Source: Trebonia sp963771985
Lineage (GTDB): Bacteria > Actinomycetota > Actinomycetes > Streptosporangiales > Streptosporangiaceae
Direction: 5' to 3'
Length of the DNA stretch: 64,000 nucleotides
NCBI GenBank assembly: GCA_963771985.1
Contig: CAVYVO010000022.1
Span: 124,001 to 188,000, forward strand
This document shows, one piece after another, positions 56,590-64,000 of this stretch. Position numbers and translations under genes: made by a program. The notes under the pieces were generated by a model. The model was given only the letters and a program-made list of their open reading frames with translations. It was not told the DNA's origin and did no database searches. The first letter of the stretch is position 1. Each line of letters begins with the position of its first letter.

Positions 56590-58428
56590 ATGCGAGTACC
56601 GAGACGGGCGCATGTGATCACAGCCGCAGTGGCGGCGGTGGCCCTGGCCACGGCCGGGGGAGCGACTGCCATGGCCAGTCAGGCCAGCACGGCCGCCGCC
56701 CACCAGGGTCACTGGGCCGGTAGTACTGCCACTCCGATCAAGCACCTCGTCGTTATCTTCGATGAGAACGTGTCTTTCGACCACTACTTCGGCACCTACC
56801 CGTATGCGGCGAATCAGCCCGGGGAGCCGGCCTTCCACGCTAAGCCGGGCACGCCGACGGTCAACGGTCTTTACAACAGTGTGACCGCCAGCGGCCCGAC
56901 CGGGCCGCTGCTCACCAACAACCCCAACGGCCCGAACGCCAATCCGGTGCGGCTCGGCCACAATATCCCGCTGACCTGCGACCAAGACCACGACTACACC
57001 GCCGAGCAGCTCGCCGCCGACCACGGTGCCGAGGATGCCTACCCGGCGAACACGGGCGGCAACCTGACGCTGAAGCAGTGCCTGGCCGGGTTCGACTATC
57101 CCCCCGGCACGCCCGAGGTGCCTCCGCCGGGCACCGGATCGACCAAGGCCGTCATGAGCTACTACGACGGCAACTCGGTCACCGGGCTGTGGAACTACGC
57201 CCAGCACTTCGCGATGAGCGACAACATGTACGGCACGACTTACGGCCCGTCGACTCCCGGCGCGCTCAACGTGACAGCCGCGCAGACCTACGGCGCGATC
57301 TGCGGCCCGGCGTCCGCCACGATTAACGACAAGCCGTGCTCGAACCCGTCAGGGCTCAACACCAAGACCCCGGTGAGCTCCGACATCACGGCGGGCCCGG
57401 CCAAGGCGGCCGGCCCGGGAACCACCTACTCCGATGCCGACCCGACCTACGACATCTGCTCCTACACCCCGGCCGCGGACGGCGGCGACGCCGGCACCGC
57501 GGCCGGAACCATCACAATGGGCGGCAACAACATCGGTGACGAGCTGACCAGCTCGCACACCACCTGGGGATGGTTCCAGGGCGGCTTCGACGACGGTTAC
57601 GTGCCAGGGCACGGAACACCCCCGACCACGGCACAGATCTGCTCCGAGACCCACAAGAACGTGGGCGGCACCGTGGTGGATGACTACAGCCCGCACCACG
57701 AGCCGTTCGAGTACTACGCCTCCACCGCCAACCCGATGCACCTGCCGCCGACGTCGGTGCCGATGATCGGCAAGACCGACCAAGCCAACCACCAGTACGA
57801 CATCGCCGACTTCTGGGCCGCCGCCGACGCGGGCTACCTGCCGGCGGTCTCCTACCTGAAGGCGCCGAAATACCAGGACGGCCACGCGGGCTACTCCGAC
57901 CCGCTCGACGAGCAGACCTGGCTGGCCGACACCATTAACCACCTGGAGAGCCTGCCTACCTGGAGCTCCACCGCCGTCATTATCACCTGGGATGACTCCG
58001 ACGGCTGGTATGACCACGTGCTCGCCCCGGTCATCACCCAGTCGCAGACCTCCCTGGACGCGCTGACCGGAACCGGTGCCTGCGGCAGTTCGCTGAGCCA
58101 GGTGCCCGTCAACTCGGCCGGCAAGCCTGAGCAGGGCAAGTGCGGCCTTGGGCCCCGCCTGCCGTTCCTGGTTATCTCACCGTGGGCGAAGTCGAACTAC
58201 GTCGACAACACCCTCATCGACCAGAGCTCGGTGGTGAAGTTCATCGAGTACAACTGGCACCTTTCAGCCCTGGGCAACGGCGCGGCCGACACCGCCGCCG
58301 GCTCGATCCTGTCCATGTTCGACTTCAACTCCCAGTACGGAAACCCGCCGAACCACGCGCTGTTCCTCAACCCGTCGACCGGCGAGCCGGTCAGCGGGTC
58401 GTGGGCGGCCAGTCACCACGCCGGCTAA
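56590..58428 (+). CDS. Secreted phosphoesterase, PF04185 family (acid phosphatase / phospholipase C type)
   Basis: About 612 residues. The signal peptide MRVPRRAHVITAAVAAVALATAGG ends near residue 30. The catalytic family block begins IKHLVVIFDENVSFDHYFGTYP (metal-binding Glu-Asn), and the second site is YNWHLSALG; VIITWDDSDGWYDHVLAPV and LPFLVISPWAKSNYVDNTLID are also family signatures. These proteins cleave phosphate mono- or diesters outside the cell. The ATG at 56590 follows GAGGAGG. The start arginines (RVPRR) could suit Sec or, less clearly, Tat export. A second family member is convergent nearby. Confidence 0.9.
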   Translation: MRVPRRAHVITAAVAAVALATAGGATAMASQASTAAAHQGHWAGSTATPIKHLVVIFDENVSFDHYFGTYPYAANQPGEPAFHAKPGTPTVNGLYNSVTASGPTGPLLTNNPNGPNANPVRLGHNIPLTCDQDHDYTAEQLAADHGAEDAYPANTGGNLTLKQCLAGFDYPPGTPEVPPPGTGSTKAVMSYYDGNSVTGLWNYAQHFAMSDNMYGTTYGPSTPGALNVTAAQTYGAICGPASATINDKPCSNPSGLNTKTPVSSDITAGPAKAAGPGTTYSDADPTYDICSYTPAADGGDAGTAAGTITMGGNNIGDELTSSHTTWGWFQGGFDDGYVPGHGTPPTTAQICSETHKNVGGTVVDDYSPHHEPFEYYASTANPMHLPPTSVPMIGKTDQANHQYDIADFWAAADAGYLPAVSYLKAPKYQDGHAGYSDPLDEQTWLADTINHLESLPTWSSTAVIITWDDSDGWYDHVLAPVITQSQTSLDALTGTGACGSSLSQVPVNSAGKPEQGKCGLGPRLPFLVISPWAKSNYVDNTLIDQSSVVKFIEYNWHLSALGNGAADTAAGSILSMFDFNSQYGNPPNHALFLNPSTGEPVSGSWAASHHAG

Positions 58429-58525
58429 CCGGCAGGCGGGCGATGACCGCGGCGGCGGGGATCTATCTGAGACCTCCCCGCCGCCGCGGCCTGCGGCGGA
58501 CCAGGATGTCCCCGCGCCGTGGCCG

Positions 58526-59161
58526 TTAATCGTTCTCCACGACGAAGTCCCACTTGGCGACGATGTTGTGCCCGTCCGGCGCCCAGCGCATCAGCCCCTC
58601 GCCGGTCGCCTCGACGACGCGCAGCTCGAAGCTGACCGTCTGCCCGGGCCGCAATGCTCGCGGCGGCCGCGGCTGGCCGGGCACGAGGTGCGGCAGGTAC
58701 ACGTGATCGCCATCGTCGATGCTGGTGAAGTCCGGCGCCGCGATCGGCACCGGCCCGGTGGCGCGGGACATCGTCACGACCCAGGTACAGGTTGTCGCCG
58801 GGGTCTGATACGGCAGCCCCTCGCCGGGCACCTGTGGTCCGGTCACGGTAACTAGCACCGACCATCGCGGCGTCCTGACCTCCACGGCGTCACCCTGGTC
58901 GGTGAGGGCGGGCCGCTGCGCCGTTCCGGTCAGCACGGCGTCGCTGTGGTAGTGCAGCGTGCTGGCGGGCAGGAAGGACGGGTAGCCGCCGAAGTGAGTA
59001 GCGGCAGGGCTCGCGGCGCTGTTCCCGGCTGAGCCGCAGCCGGCCAGCGCCACCAGCCCCGCCAGCGGGATCAGGCGCGCCAGCCGCGGTCCCGGCGCGC
59101 GGCGCATGGCCCCCGCCGTGATGGCGGGGGCCATGCGCATCCAGCCGGGCAGCGGACTCAT
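58526..59161 (-). CDS. Putative secreted lipoprotein, 211 aa
   Basis: The protein starts MSPLPGWMRMAPAITAG and has a hydrophobic signal ending in a lipobox, LIPLAGLVALAGCGSA, with Cys at about residue 42. The exported part has beta-rich segments (STLHYHSDAVLTGTAQRPAL, WSVLVTVTGPQVPG, VSFELRVVEATGEGLMRW) and no domain I can name. The start ATG overlaps the stop of the upstream phosphoesterase gene (ATGA), so they are translationally coupled, suggesting a partner or anchor for that enzyme. Confidence 0.8.
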   Translation of the reverse strand: MSPLPGWMRMAPAITAGAMRRAPGPRLARLIPLAGLVALAGCGSAGNSAASPAATHFGGYPSFLPASTLHYHSDAVLTGTAQRPALTDQGDAVEVRTPRWSVLVTVTGPQVPGEGLPYQTPATTCTWVVTMSRATGPVPIAAPDFTSIDDGDHVYLPHLVPGQPRPPRALRPGQTVSFELRVVEATGEGLMRWAPDGHNIVAKWDFVVEND

Positions 59162-61467
59162 GCCCGCCCTGGCGCCGTTCCGGGGCGGCGGCGCAGGTAC
59201 CACAGGCAGCCGCCGATGCCCGCCAGGGCGACCAGCGGCGTTCCGATGGCCAGCGACAGCCGTACCCACGGCGCGGACGGCACAACGCCGGACGTGGTGT
59301 AGGAGTCCAGGGTCGCGGCCGCGCCGTAACCCCACGGGTTAGTGAAGATGTCACGGCCGAACGGCCGCAGGCCCGGCTGGGCGGCGAAGCCGAGGTGGCC
59401 CTGGCCGTCCAGGCCGCCGGAGACCGTCCCCGCGGGCAGCGGGGAATAGTCGTGGCCGGCCTTGACGTCAAAGATGTCCTCCATCGTCCGCAGCCAGCTG
59501 TAGTGGTTGTAGAAGACGTTGGAGACCGTGCCCGGCCTGATGAACGGGCTGATCAGGACGCTGCCGGTGTCCCCGCCGCCAGGCGTCGGGCCGGTGGCGT
59601 TCCACAGCGGATCCGGGGTCTGGCCGGGCGCCAGGTCCGACGGGTCGCCTTCGGCGCTGAGCGTGATGCTGCTCACCGGCCCGGTGGGGTCGACCGGGCT
59701 GCCGTCCTGGCTGACCAGCTGGAACGACCCGGTGGTCACCGCGCCCGTGCTGGTGGCCGGGAACAGGGGGCCGGTGTTGGTGACGGCGCCGACGAAGGAG
59801 TTCGCCGGGATGCTGGCGCCGGTGACCTCCCGCCCGGTGTCGTCGGACAGGATCGAGCTGTCCTCGATCACGCTGGACCCCGGGCCGCCCGTGACCGTGT
59901 CGGTCCTGGCAGCCGGCGGCGTGCCCGCACCGCCGCGGACGATGCCCGGTACGCAGTCCGCGGGCACCAGCGTCGGGCTGGTCTGGGTGCAGGCCGGCGG
60001 CCGGTCGATGAACGCGTTGTTCCCGGGTCCGGGGTACAGCTGGTCACCCTTGGAGTTGGTGCCGAGCGTCGAGTTCGGGCCGGTCGGCTCGTAGTGGACG
60101 TTCTTGCCGAACAGGTTCTCGCCGGCGGCGTCGGACTTGAGGCTGCTGGTGTAGTTCGGCTGGTCCGATGAGGTCGGACCGTAGTTGTCGGCGTCGTTGA
60201 AGCTGTTGCCCGTGTAGGTGAACGCCGGGAAGCCCTCGTCGAAGGTGACGTCGATCAGCCCGCCCTGCTTGAATGCCGGCGACTGCTCGATCAGCGGGAT
60301 GTAGTACTCGAGGAACAGGTCCGACGCGTACAGGCCGCCGGTGTGGTTCACCGGCGTGGTCGACTCCGGGTCATACGGAATCGGCGACTTGTAGTCCGGG
60401 GTCCCGCTGGCGCCGAAGGCACCCGACAGGTTGTTGCCCTTGCACACCGCGTCGTGCGCGTCGCTGCAGTTGTCCGGGGTGATCCAGCTGAACGCCGGCG
60501 TCGTGCTCGCGCTCTGCAGGTCGTGGACGAGGCCCTCGGCGGGGCTGTCCAGGTTGGCGATGTGGCTGGCGTCGCAGTTGGTCCCGCCGTTGGCTGGTTG
60601 GTTGAGCGCCGGGGTGGCCGGGCCGCTGGCGTTGACCGCGCCGGTGAGCGATTCGAACCAGGGGAACGGGAAGTGCTTGGCGACGAACTGGTCGTTCGGC
60701 TGGGCCGCGGTGAACGTGGTGACGCCGGCCGGGTAGTCGCCTTCCATGTCGGTCGGGTTCGTGTCCGGGTTGTTGGCGGCGGTGCCGGGGCCGGCGCAGG
60801 CGGCGGCTTCGCGGTTCGGCACGGTATCGGCCTGGAAGGACGTCGAGCCGGGGGTCTGCTCGCCGCCGATGTCCTGGGCGTAGCCCTTCCAGGCAACGCC
60901 CGCCGCGTTGAACTGGTTGAACAGCGTCGGGACGTCGGTCGGGTAGGTGCAGCCGTTCGTGCCCAGCGGGGCATTGGCGCCGCTTGGCTGGGAGGCGTTG
61001 GCCGGCGAGTACATCTGCCCGTAGTTACGGTCGCTGTAGACCGACCCCTGATGCAGGATGTCCGAGTCCGGCCCGATCAGTTTGTCGGCGACGCTGCAGT
61101 CCTCCTGAGTGTCTTCCTCGGGAGCCTGCCCGGACACCAGCGAAATGTAGTTGTCCATGCTGGAGTGGCCGGTGCCGTAGTAGTTCGTGAGCAGCGCGCC
61201 CTGCGCTGGAAGGGTTTTCCACAGGTAGGTGTTCTGGTTGAGTCCGGTGAAGGTCGCGTCGTAGGACTTGTTCTCCAGGATGATCAGCCAGACATGCTTG
61301 ATCGCTCCGGAGCGCAGTCCAGTGCTGGTAATGGTGAGCCCGCTGGCCCGGGCAGACGGGGCGGCAGCCACTGCCGCGGGTATGGTGATGCCCGCCAGGG
61401 AGAGCATCCCGATGCCGCATGCGGCTGCCACTCGCAGAAAACGACGAGCTGCCAATGAATTACCCAT
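59158..61467 (-). CDS. Secreted PF04185 phosphoesterase with C-terminal membrane anchor
   Basis: A 769-residue protein. The signal peptide reads RRFLRVAAACGIGMLSLAGITIPAAVA, the mature part begins AAAPSARA. The phosphoesterase block is IKHVWLIILENKSYDATFTGLNQNTYL; NYYGTGHSSMDNYISLVSGQAP and LIDVTFDEGFPAF are further family motifs. Near the end, VSNVFYNHYSWLRTMEDIF supports the family. A C-terminal hydrophobic helix (VRLSLAIGTPLVALAGIGGCLWYL) with a basic tail (RRRPGTAPGR) should anchor it on the outside of the membrane. It is cotranscribed with the lipoprotein gene. Confidence 0.88.
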   Translation of the reverse strand: MGNSLAARRFLRVAAACGIGMLSLAGITIPAAVAAAPSARASGLTITSTGLRSGAIKHVWLIILENKSYDATFTGLNQNTYLWKTLPAQGALLTNYYGTGHSSMDNYISLVSGQAPEEDTQEDCSVADKLIGPDSDILHQGSVYSDRNYGQMYSPANASQPSGANAPLGTNGCTYPTDVPTLFNQFNAAGVAWKGYAQDIGGEQTPGSTSFQADTVPNREAAACAGPGTAANNPDTNPTDMEGDYPAGVTTFTAAQPNDQFVAKHFPFPWFESLTGAVNASGPATPALNQPANGGTNCDASHIANLDSPAEGLVHDLQSASTTPAFSWITPDNCSDAHDAVCKGNNLSGAFGASGTPDYKSPIPYDPESTTPVNHTGGLYASDLFLEYYIPLIEQSPAFKQGGLIDVTFDEGFPAFTYTGNSFNDADNYGPTSSDQPNYTSSLKSDAAGENLFGKNVHYEPTGPNSTLGTNSKGDQLYPGPGNNAFIDRPPACTQTSPTLVPADCVPGIVRGGAGTPPAARTDTVTGGPGSSVIEDSSILSDDTGREVTGASIPANSFVGAVTNTGPLFPATSTGAVTTGSFQLVSQDGSPVDPTGPVSSITLSAEGDPSDLAPGQTPDPLWNATGPTPGGGDTGSVLISPFIRPGTVSNVFYNHYSWLRTMEDIFDVKAGHDYSPLPAGTVSGGLDGQGHLGFAAQPGLRPFGRDIFTNPWGYGAAATLDSYTTSGVVPSAPWVRLSLAIGTPLVALAGIGGCLWYLRRRPGTAPGRA

Positions 61468-61583
61468 GGTCCATCACTATTCCTCCAGGCGGACCTGGCG
61501 AGCACTTACGCATGTCGGACAGGTGAACGTTTGCGGAAGCGGAGAAGCGCACGGGTCAGGCGGGGCTTCCGTTACATGGCGGC

Positions 61584-61985
61584 CTACACGACCCCCCAGG
61601 ACCGGAGCGCCTCGAGCAGGCCCGCTGTCAGCGGCAGGGCCGCCAGTTCGGCGGGCCCGGCCCACACCGCGTCGTCGGCGTCGTCCCCCGGGACGAGTTC
61701 CCCGCCGGTCACGGCGGCCGCGTAGTCGCGGATGTCGAACTCGCTCCCCGCGGCGCCGGCCGGGCGGCGCACGCTGCCGATCAGGCGGCCGACGGTGACG
61801 ACGAGCCCGGTCTCCTCGCGGACCTCGCGGGCCAGCGCCCCGGCGTCCGATTCGCCGGCCTCGACGCGGCCGCCGGGTATCGACCACAGGCCCTTGCCGG
61901 GCTCATGACCGCGCTTGATCAGGAGCAGCCGCCCTGAGCCGTCCTTGATCACGGCGCCCACACAAGGTATGACGAGTGCAGTCAC
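61584..61985 (-). CDS. NUDIX hydrolase (MutT-like)
   Basis: A 133-residue NUDIX protein. The box is GRVEAGESDAGALAREVREETGLVV, matching GX5EX7REUXEEXGU, with RLLLIKRGHEPGKGLWSIPGG preceding it. It probably hydrolyses an oxidised or non-canonical nucleoside diphosphate derivative. The GTG at 61985 (VTALVIPCVGAVIK) is the likely start. It is divergent from the DUF6758 gene, whose start lies 27 bp away. Confidence 0.9.
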   Translation of the reverse strand: MTALVIPCVGAVIKDGSGRLLLIKRGHEPGKGLWSIPGGRVEAGESDAGALAREVREETGLVVTVGRLIGSVRRPAGAAGSEFDIRDYAAAVTGGELVPGDDADDAVWAGPAELAALPLTAGLLEALRSWGVV

Positions 61986-62011
61986 GACCCTAAGGCTAGG
62001 CAGGCGGTGGC

Positions 62012-62638
62012 GTGGTGGTAAGAGCGATATGCCCGCGTTGCGGCAATGAGGTGCACGCGCCGACGGCATGGTCAAGCGCGTGGCGCTGTGACCTGCACGG
62101 TGAGATCTACCCGCTGACTCCGGCCCGCCAGCCGACCAAGGATGGCCTGGACACCCTCCTGAAGAACACCAGGGTGCCGGTCTGGCTGCCGTGGCCGCTG
62201 CCGCAGGGCTGGCTGGTCAGCGGGTTCGCCGGCGCCGGCGACGAGCGCAGCGGCACGCGAGGCTCAGCGGTGGCGCTGTCCGGTCCCAACCCGCTCGGCG
62301 GTCCCGCCGACCTGCTGATCGTCGCCGAAGAGCCCGGCGTGGGCCTCGGCGCCGGCCTGGCGCGCCTGCCCGGTCCGGACCCGGGCGACGGCTTCGCGGC
62401 CGGCCAGCCGTACGCCACCGTCGAGGCGGGGCACCACGAGGCGCCGCTGTGGCTGGTGGAGGCCGACGGCGCCGCCGTCTTCGCCGGCGAGATGGCCGGT
62501 AACTGGCTGTGGGTGCTGCTGTGGCCGGACACCGCGGGGGCGCTGCTCGTAGAGCCGCTGCCGCTGCGCGACCTGCGGGATCCAGGACTGGACCTGGACC
62601 TGCCGTTCGGCGCGCTGTCCCCGCGCCTGCCCGCCTGA
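62012..62638 (+). CDS. DUF6758-like protein with zinc-ribbon-type N-terminus
   Basis: A 208-residue protein. It begins VVRAICPRCGNEVHAPTAWSSAWRCDLHGEIYPLTP, with CPRCG and a later Cys-x-x-His pair that could hold zinc. The rest has PVWLPWPLPQGWLVSGFAGAGDERSG, NPLGGPADLLIVAEEPGVGLG and a final LRDLRDPGLDLDLPFGALSPRL. I believe this corresponds to DUF6758, common in actinobacteria near PHP-domain genes. Function is unknown. The PHP gene follows after 24 nt on the same strand. Confidence 0.8.
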   Translation: MVVRAICPRCGNEVHAPTAWSSAWRCDLHGEIYPLTPARQPTKDGLDTLLKNTRVPVWLPWPLPQGWLVSGFAGAGDERSGTRGSAVALSGPNPLGGPADLLIVAEEPGVGLGAGLARLPGPDPGDGFAAGQPYATVEAGHHEAPLWLVEADGAAVFAGEMAGNWLWVLLWPDTAGALLVEPLPLRDLRDPGLDLDLPFGALSPRLPA

Positions 62639-62662
62639 CGCCGCGGCCGGCCGCCCGCTACG

Positions 62663-63541
62663 ATGGCCGGCGTGCGCATTGACCTGCACGTGCACAGCAG
62701 CGCGTCCGACGGCACCGACCCGCCGGCCGTGGTTATGCGCCGCGCCGACGCGGCGGGCCTGGATGTCGTGGCGCTCACCGACCACGACACCGTGGCCGGC
62801 GTCGGCGAGGCCCGCGACGCCCTGCCGCCGGGCCTGACCCTGGTTCCCGGCATGGAGCTCTCATGTCTGCTGGGGGACCCTGCTGACCCGGGGGGGTTTG
62901 GGGGGGTCGCCCCCCCGGGCCAGCAGAGCGTCCACATGCTGGCCTACCTCTTCGATCCCGCAGACCCCGCGCTGAGCGCGGAGGTGGCGCTGATCCGCGA
63001 TGACCGGACGCACCGCGCCAGGGCGATGGTCGCCAGGCTGGCCGAACTGGGCGCCCCCGTCACCTGGGAGCAGGTCAGCCGCATCGCCGGCGGGGCGGTC
63101 GTCGGCAGGCCGCACATCGCCCGCGCGCTGGCCGAGGCCGGCGTGGTGGAAACACCGGCGGCCGCGTTCACCGCCGAGTGGATCGGCGACGGCGGCCGCG
63201 CGCACGTGGGCCGTTACGCCCCCGACCCGGCCCGGGCGGTCGCCCTGGTCCGCGCCGCGGGCGGCCTGCCGGTGCTCGCGCACCCCCGCTCGCCCGGCTA
63301 CGAGATCGAGGACGAGGTCATCGCCGGGCTGGCCGCCGCGGGCCTGGCTGGGGTCGAGGTGTTCCATCCCGACCACGATGATTCCGAACGGAAGCGGCTG
63401 ACTGCCCTCGCCGCATCGCTCGACCTCGCGGCCACGGGCGGCAGCGACGATCACGGCTCCTTCAACGCCAGCGGTCTCGGCAGCGAGACGACGCCGCCGG
63501 AAGAGTACGAGCGGCTGCTCAGCAAGGCGGGGACGAGGTGA
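62663..63541 (+). CDS. PHP-domain phosphoesterase with translated palindromic repeat
   Basis: A 292-residue PHP protein of the nucleoside 3',5'-bisphosphate phosphatase type. Metal ligands are visible in RIDLHVHSSASDGTDPP, VALTDHDTVAGVGEA, PGMELSCLL, and later HPRSPGYEIEDEVIAGL, FHPDHDDSERKRL and ATGGSDDHG. Residues about 73-88 (DPADPGGFGGVAPPGQ) are extra and encoded by a GC palindrome (62880-62926). Homologues pass directly from the MELSC-type segment to the HMLAYLFD segment. The frame is kept. Its stop overlaps the next gene's GTG. Confidence 0.9.
   Translation: MAGVRIDLHVHSSASDGTDPPAVVMRRADAAGLDVVALTDHDTVAGVGEARDALPPGLTLVPGMELSCLLGDPADPGGFGGVAPPGQQSVHMLAYLFDPADPALSAEVALIRDDRTHRARAMVARLAELGAPVTWEQVSRIAGGAVVGRPHIARALAEAGVVETPAAAFTAEWIGDGGRAHVGRYAPDPARAVALVRAAGGLPVLAHPRSPGYEIEDEVIAGLAAAGLAGVEVFHPDHDDSERKRLTALAASLDLAATGGSDDHGSFNASGLGSETTPPEEYERLLSKAGTR
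62880..62926. repeat. Palindromic repeat, 17-bp arms and 13-nt loop, in frame in the PHP gene
   Basis: ctgctgacccggggggg (62880-62896) pairs with cccccccgggccagcag (62910-62926) with a single mismatch. On the minus strand it reads CTGCTGGCCCGGGGGGGCGACCCCCC, matching the glgP and junction copies. Confidence 0.93.
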
Positions 63542-64000
63542 CCGCCGTGCCGCTTCCCGATGACGGTCCGGCCGAGCTCGCGGGCGTGCCGCTCCCCGAC
63601 GGTCAGCGGGTCTACGGCTGGATGGATGACTGCGCCGACATCGAGGTCCCTGCCGCGTGGGTGACGTCCCGGCCCATGGCGGACGCCGGCGACGCCTGGC
63701 TGGCGCTGTCGGCCGCGCACGCCGAGACCGGCCTGGTGCCGGTGCTGCTGTCGCGCGCCGGCGTCATGGGGGAGGACCTGAGCGGTGAAGCCTTCATGCT
63801 CTGCGGCGCCCAGAATGTCGGGCTGATCGACGTCGCGAACCCGGCGGCGATTCTGGCCGAGGGCTGGGACATCGGCGAGGACGTCCTGGATTCGCGCCTG
63901 GCGGCCAAGCGGGCGCCGTTCGGCCTGGAGTTCCCCGGCCTGGCGCCTGGGGAGGAAACACGGCTGCCTGAAGCCAGGCTGCGCGCCGCCGCCGCCGCGC
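63538..64000 (+). CDS. DUF4253-like protein, partial (N-terminal part)
   Basis: The frame is open from GTG 63538 (overlapping the PHP stop as GTGA) to the window end. The segments DAWLALSAAHAETGLVPVLL and APFGLEFPGLAPGEE resemble the opening half of DUF4253-type proteins; the core of that domain lies beyond the edge. No signal peptide or membrane segment is visible. Function is unknown. Confidence 0.65.
   Translation, partial: MTAVPLPDDGPAELAGVPLPDGQRVYGWMDDCADIEVPAAWVTSRPMADAGDAWLALSAAHAETGLVPVLLSRAGVMGEDLSGEAFMLCGAQNVGLIDVANPAAILAEGWDIGEDVLDSRLAAKRAPFGLEFPGLAPGEETRLPEARLRAAAAA

Overview
The window is high-GC chromosomal DNA from an actinobacterium. This is inferred from frequent GTG starts, ATGA/GTGA start-stop overlaps, two IMP dehydrogenase-like genes side by side, TatB next to a SigE-type regulon, a DUF3117 gene, and the GlgE pathway. 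Gene order resembles Streptomyces in places (groES-groEL-guaB-guaB3) and Mycobacterium in others (methyltransferase, sigE, anti-sigma, tatB, mrp). I cannot name the genus; Streptosporangiales-like lineages are one possibility. No replication origin, rRNA, tRNA or CRISPR array was seen.

Layout. 1-9.5 kb: glgE-treS-mak-glgB operon (minus strand; glgB cut by the window edge) divergent from glgP. 9.5-18.5 kb: enoyl-CoA hydratase, a membrane Ser/Thr kinase facing an FHA protein, DUF3017-icd, mdh, and galE-galK. 18.7-28.3 kb: CNNM/CBS protein, guaA, CIRCE-groES-groEL, a decayed sigma-factor scrap, guaB, guaB3, trpS. 28.6-39.1 kb: methylmalonyl-CoA mutase-type subunit, carboxylate-amine ligase, M20 amidohydrolase, membrane PH protein, gamma-glutamylcyclotransferase-like protein, LpdA-type flavoprotein, small kinase, acyl-CoA carboxylase alpha chain and a D-2-hydroxyacid dehydrogenase. 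39.3-43.8 kb: a broken TnpB gene and a GGDEF-EAL protein. 43.8-50 kb: an attenuator, then ilvB-ilvN-ilvC-leuB-ilvE. 50.1-51.5 kb: tmRNA, an HNH nuclease scrap, DUF3117. 51.5-56.3 kb: methyltransferase, sigE, rseA, MucB/RseB-like, tatB, mrp. 56.5-64 kb: two secreted PF04185 phosphoesterases with a lipoprotein, NUDIX, DUF6758, PHP phosphoesterase, and a DUF4253 protein cut by the edge.

How the genes work together. GlgE-TreS-Mak-GlgB convert trehalose through maltose and maltose-1-phosphate into branched glucan, and GlgP degrades it. The ilv-leu block makes branched-chain amino acids behind a leader-peptide attenuator. The sigE cluster is an envelope-stress module with an apparent autoregulatory promoter.

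The most unusual signals are: (1) a GC-rich palindromic repeat, core GGGGGACGACCCCC, that occurs between genes and is also translated in frame inside glgP, a PHP-domain gene and the tail of a cyclotransferase-like gene; (2) single-base frameshifts in treS (one) and ilvB (three), which may be assembly errors; (3) remnants of a TnpB gene, an HNH gene beside the tmRNA 3' end, and a sigma-factor C-terminus upstream of guaB. I did not find a convincing wholly new multi-gene system; the translated repeat family is the best candidate for something undescribed.
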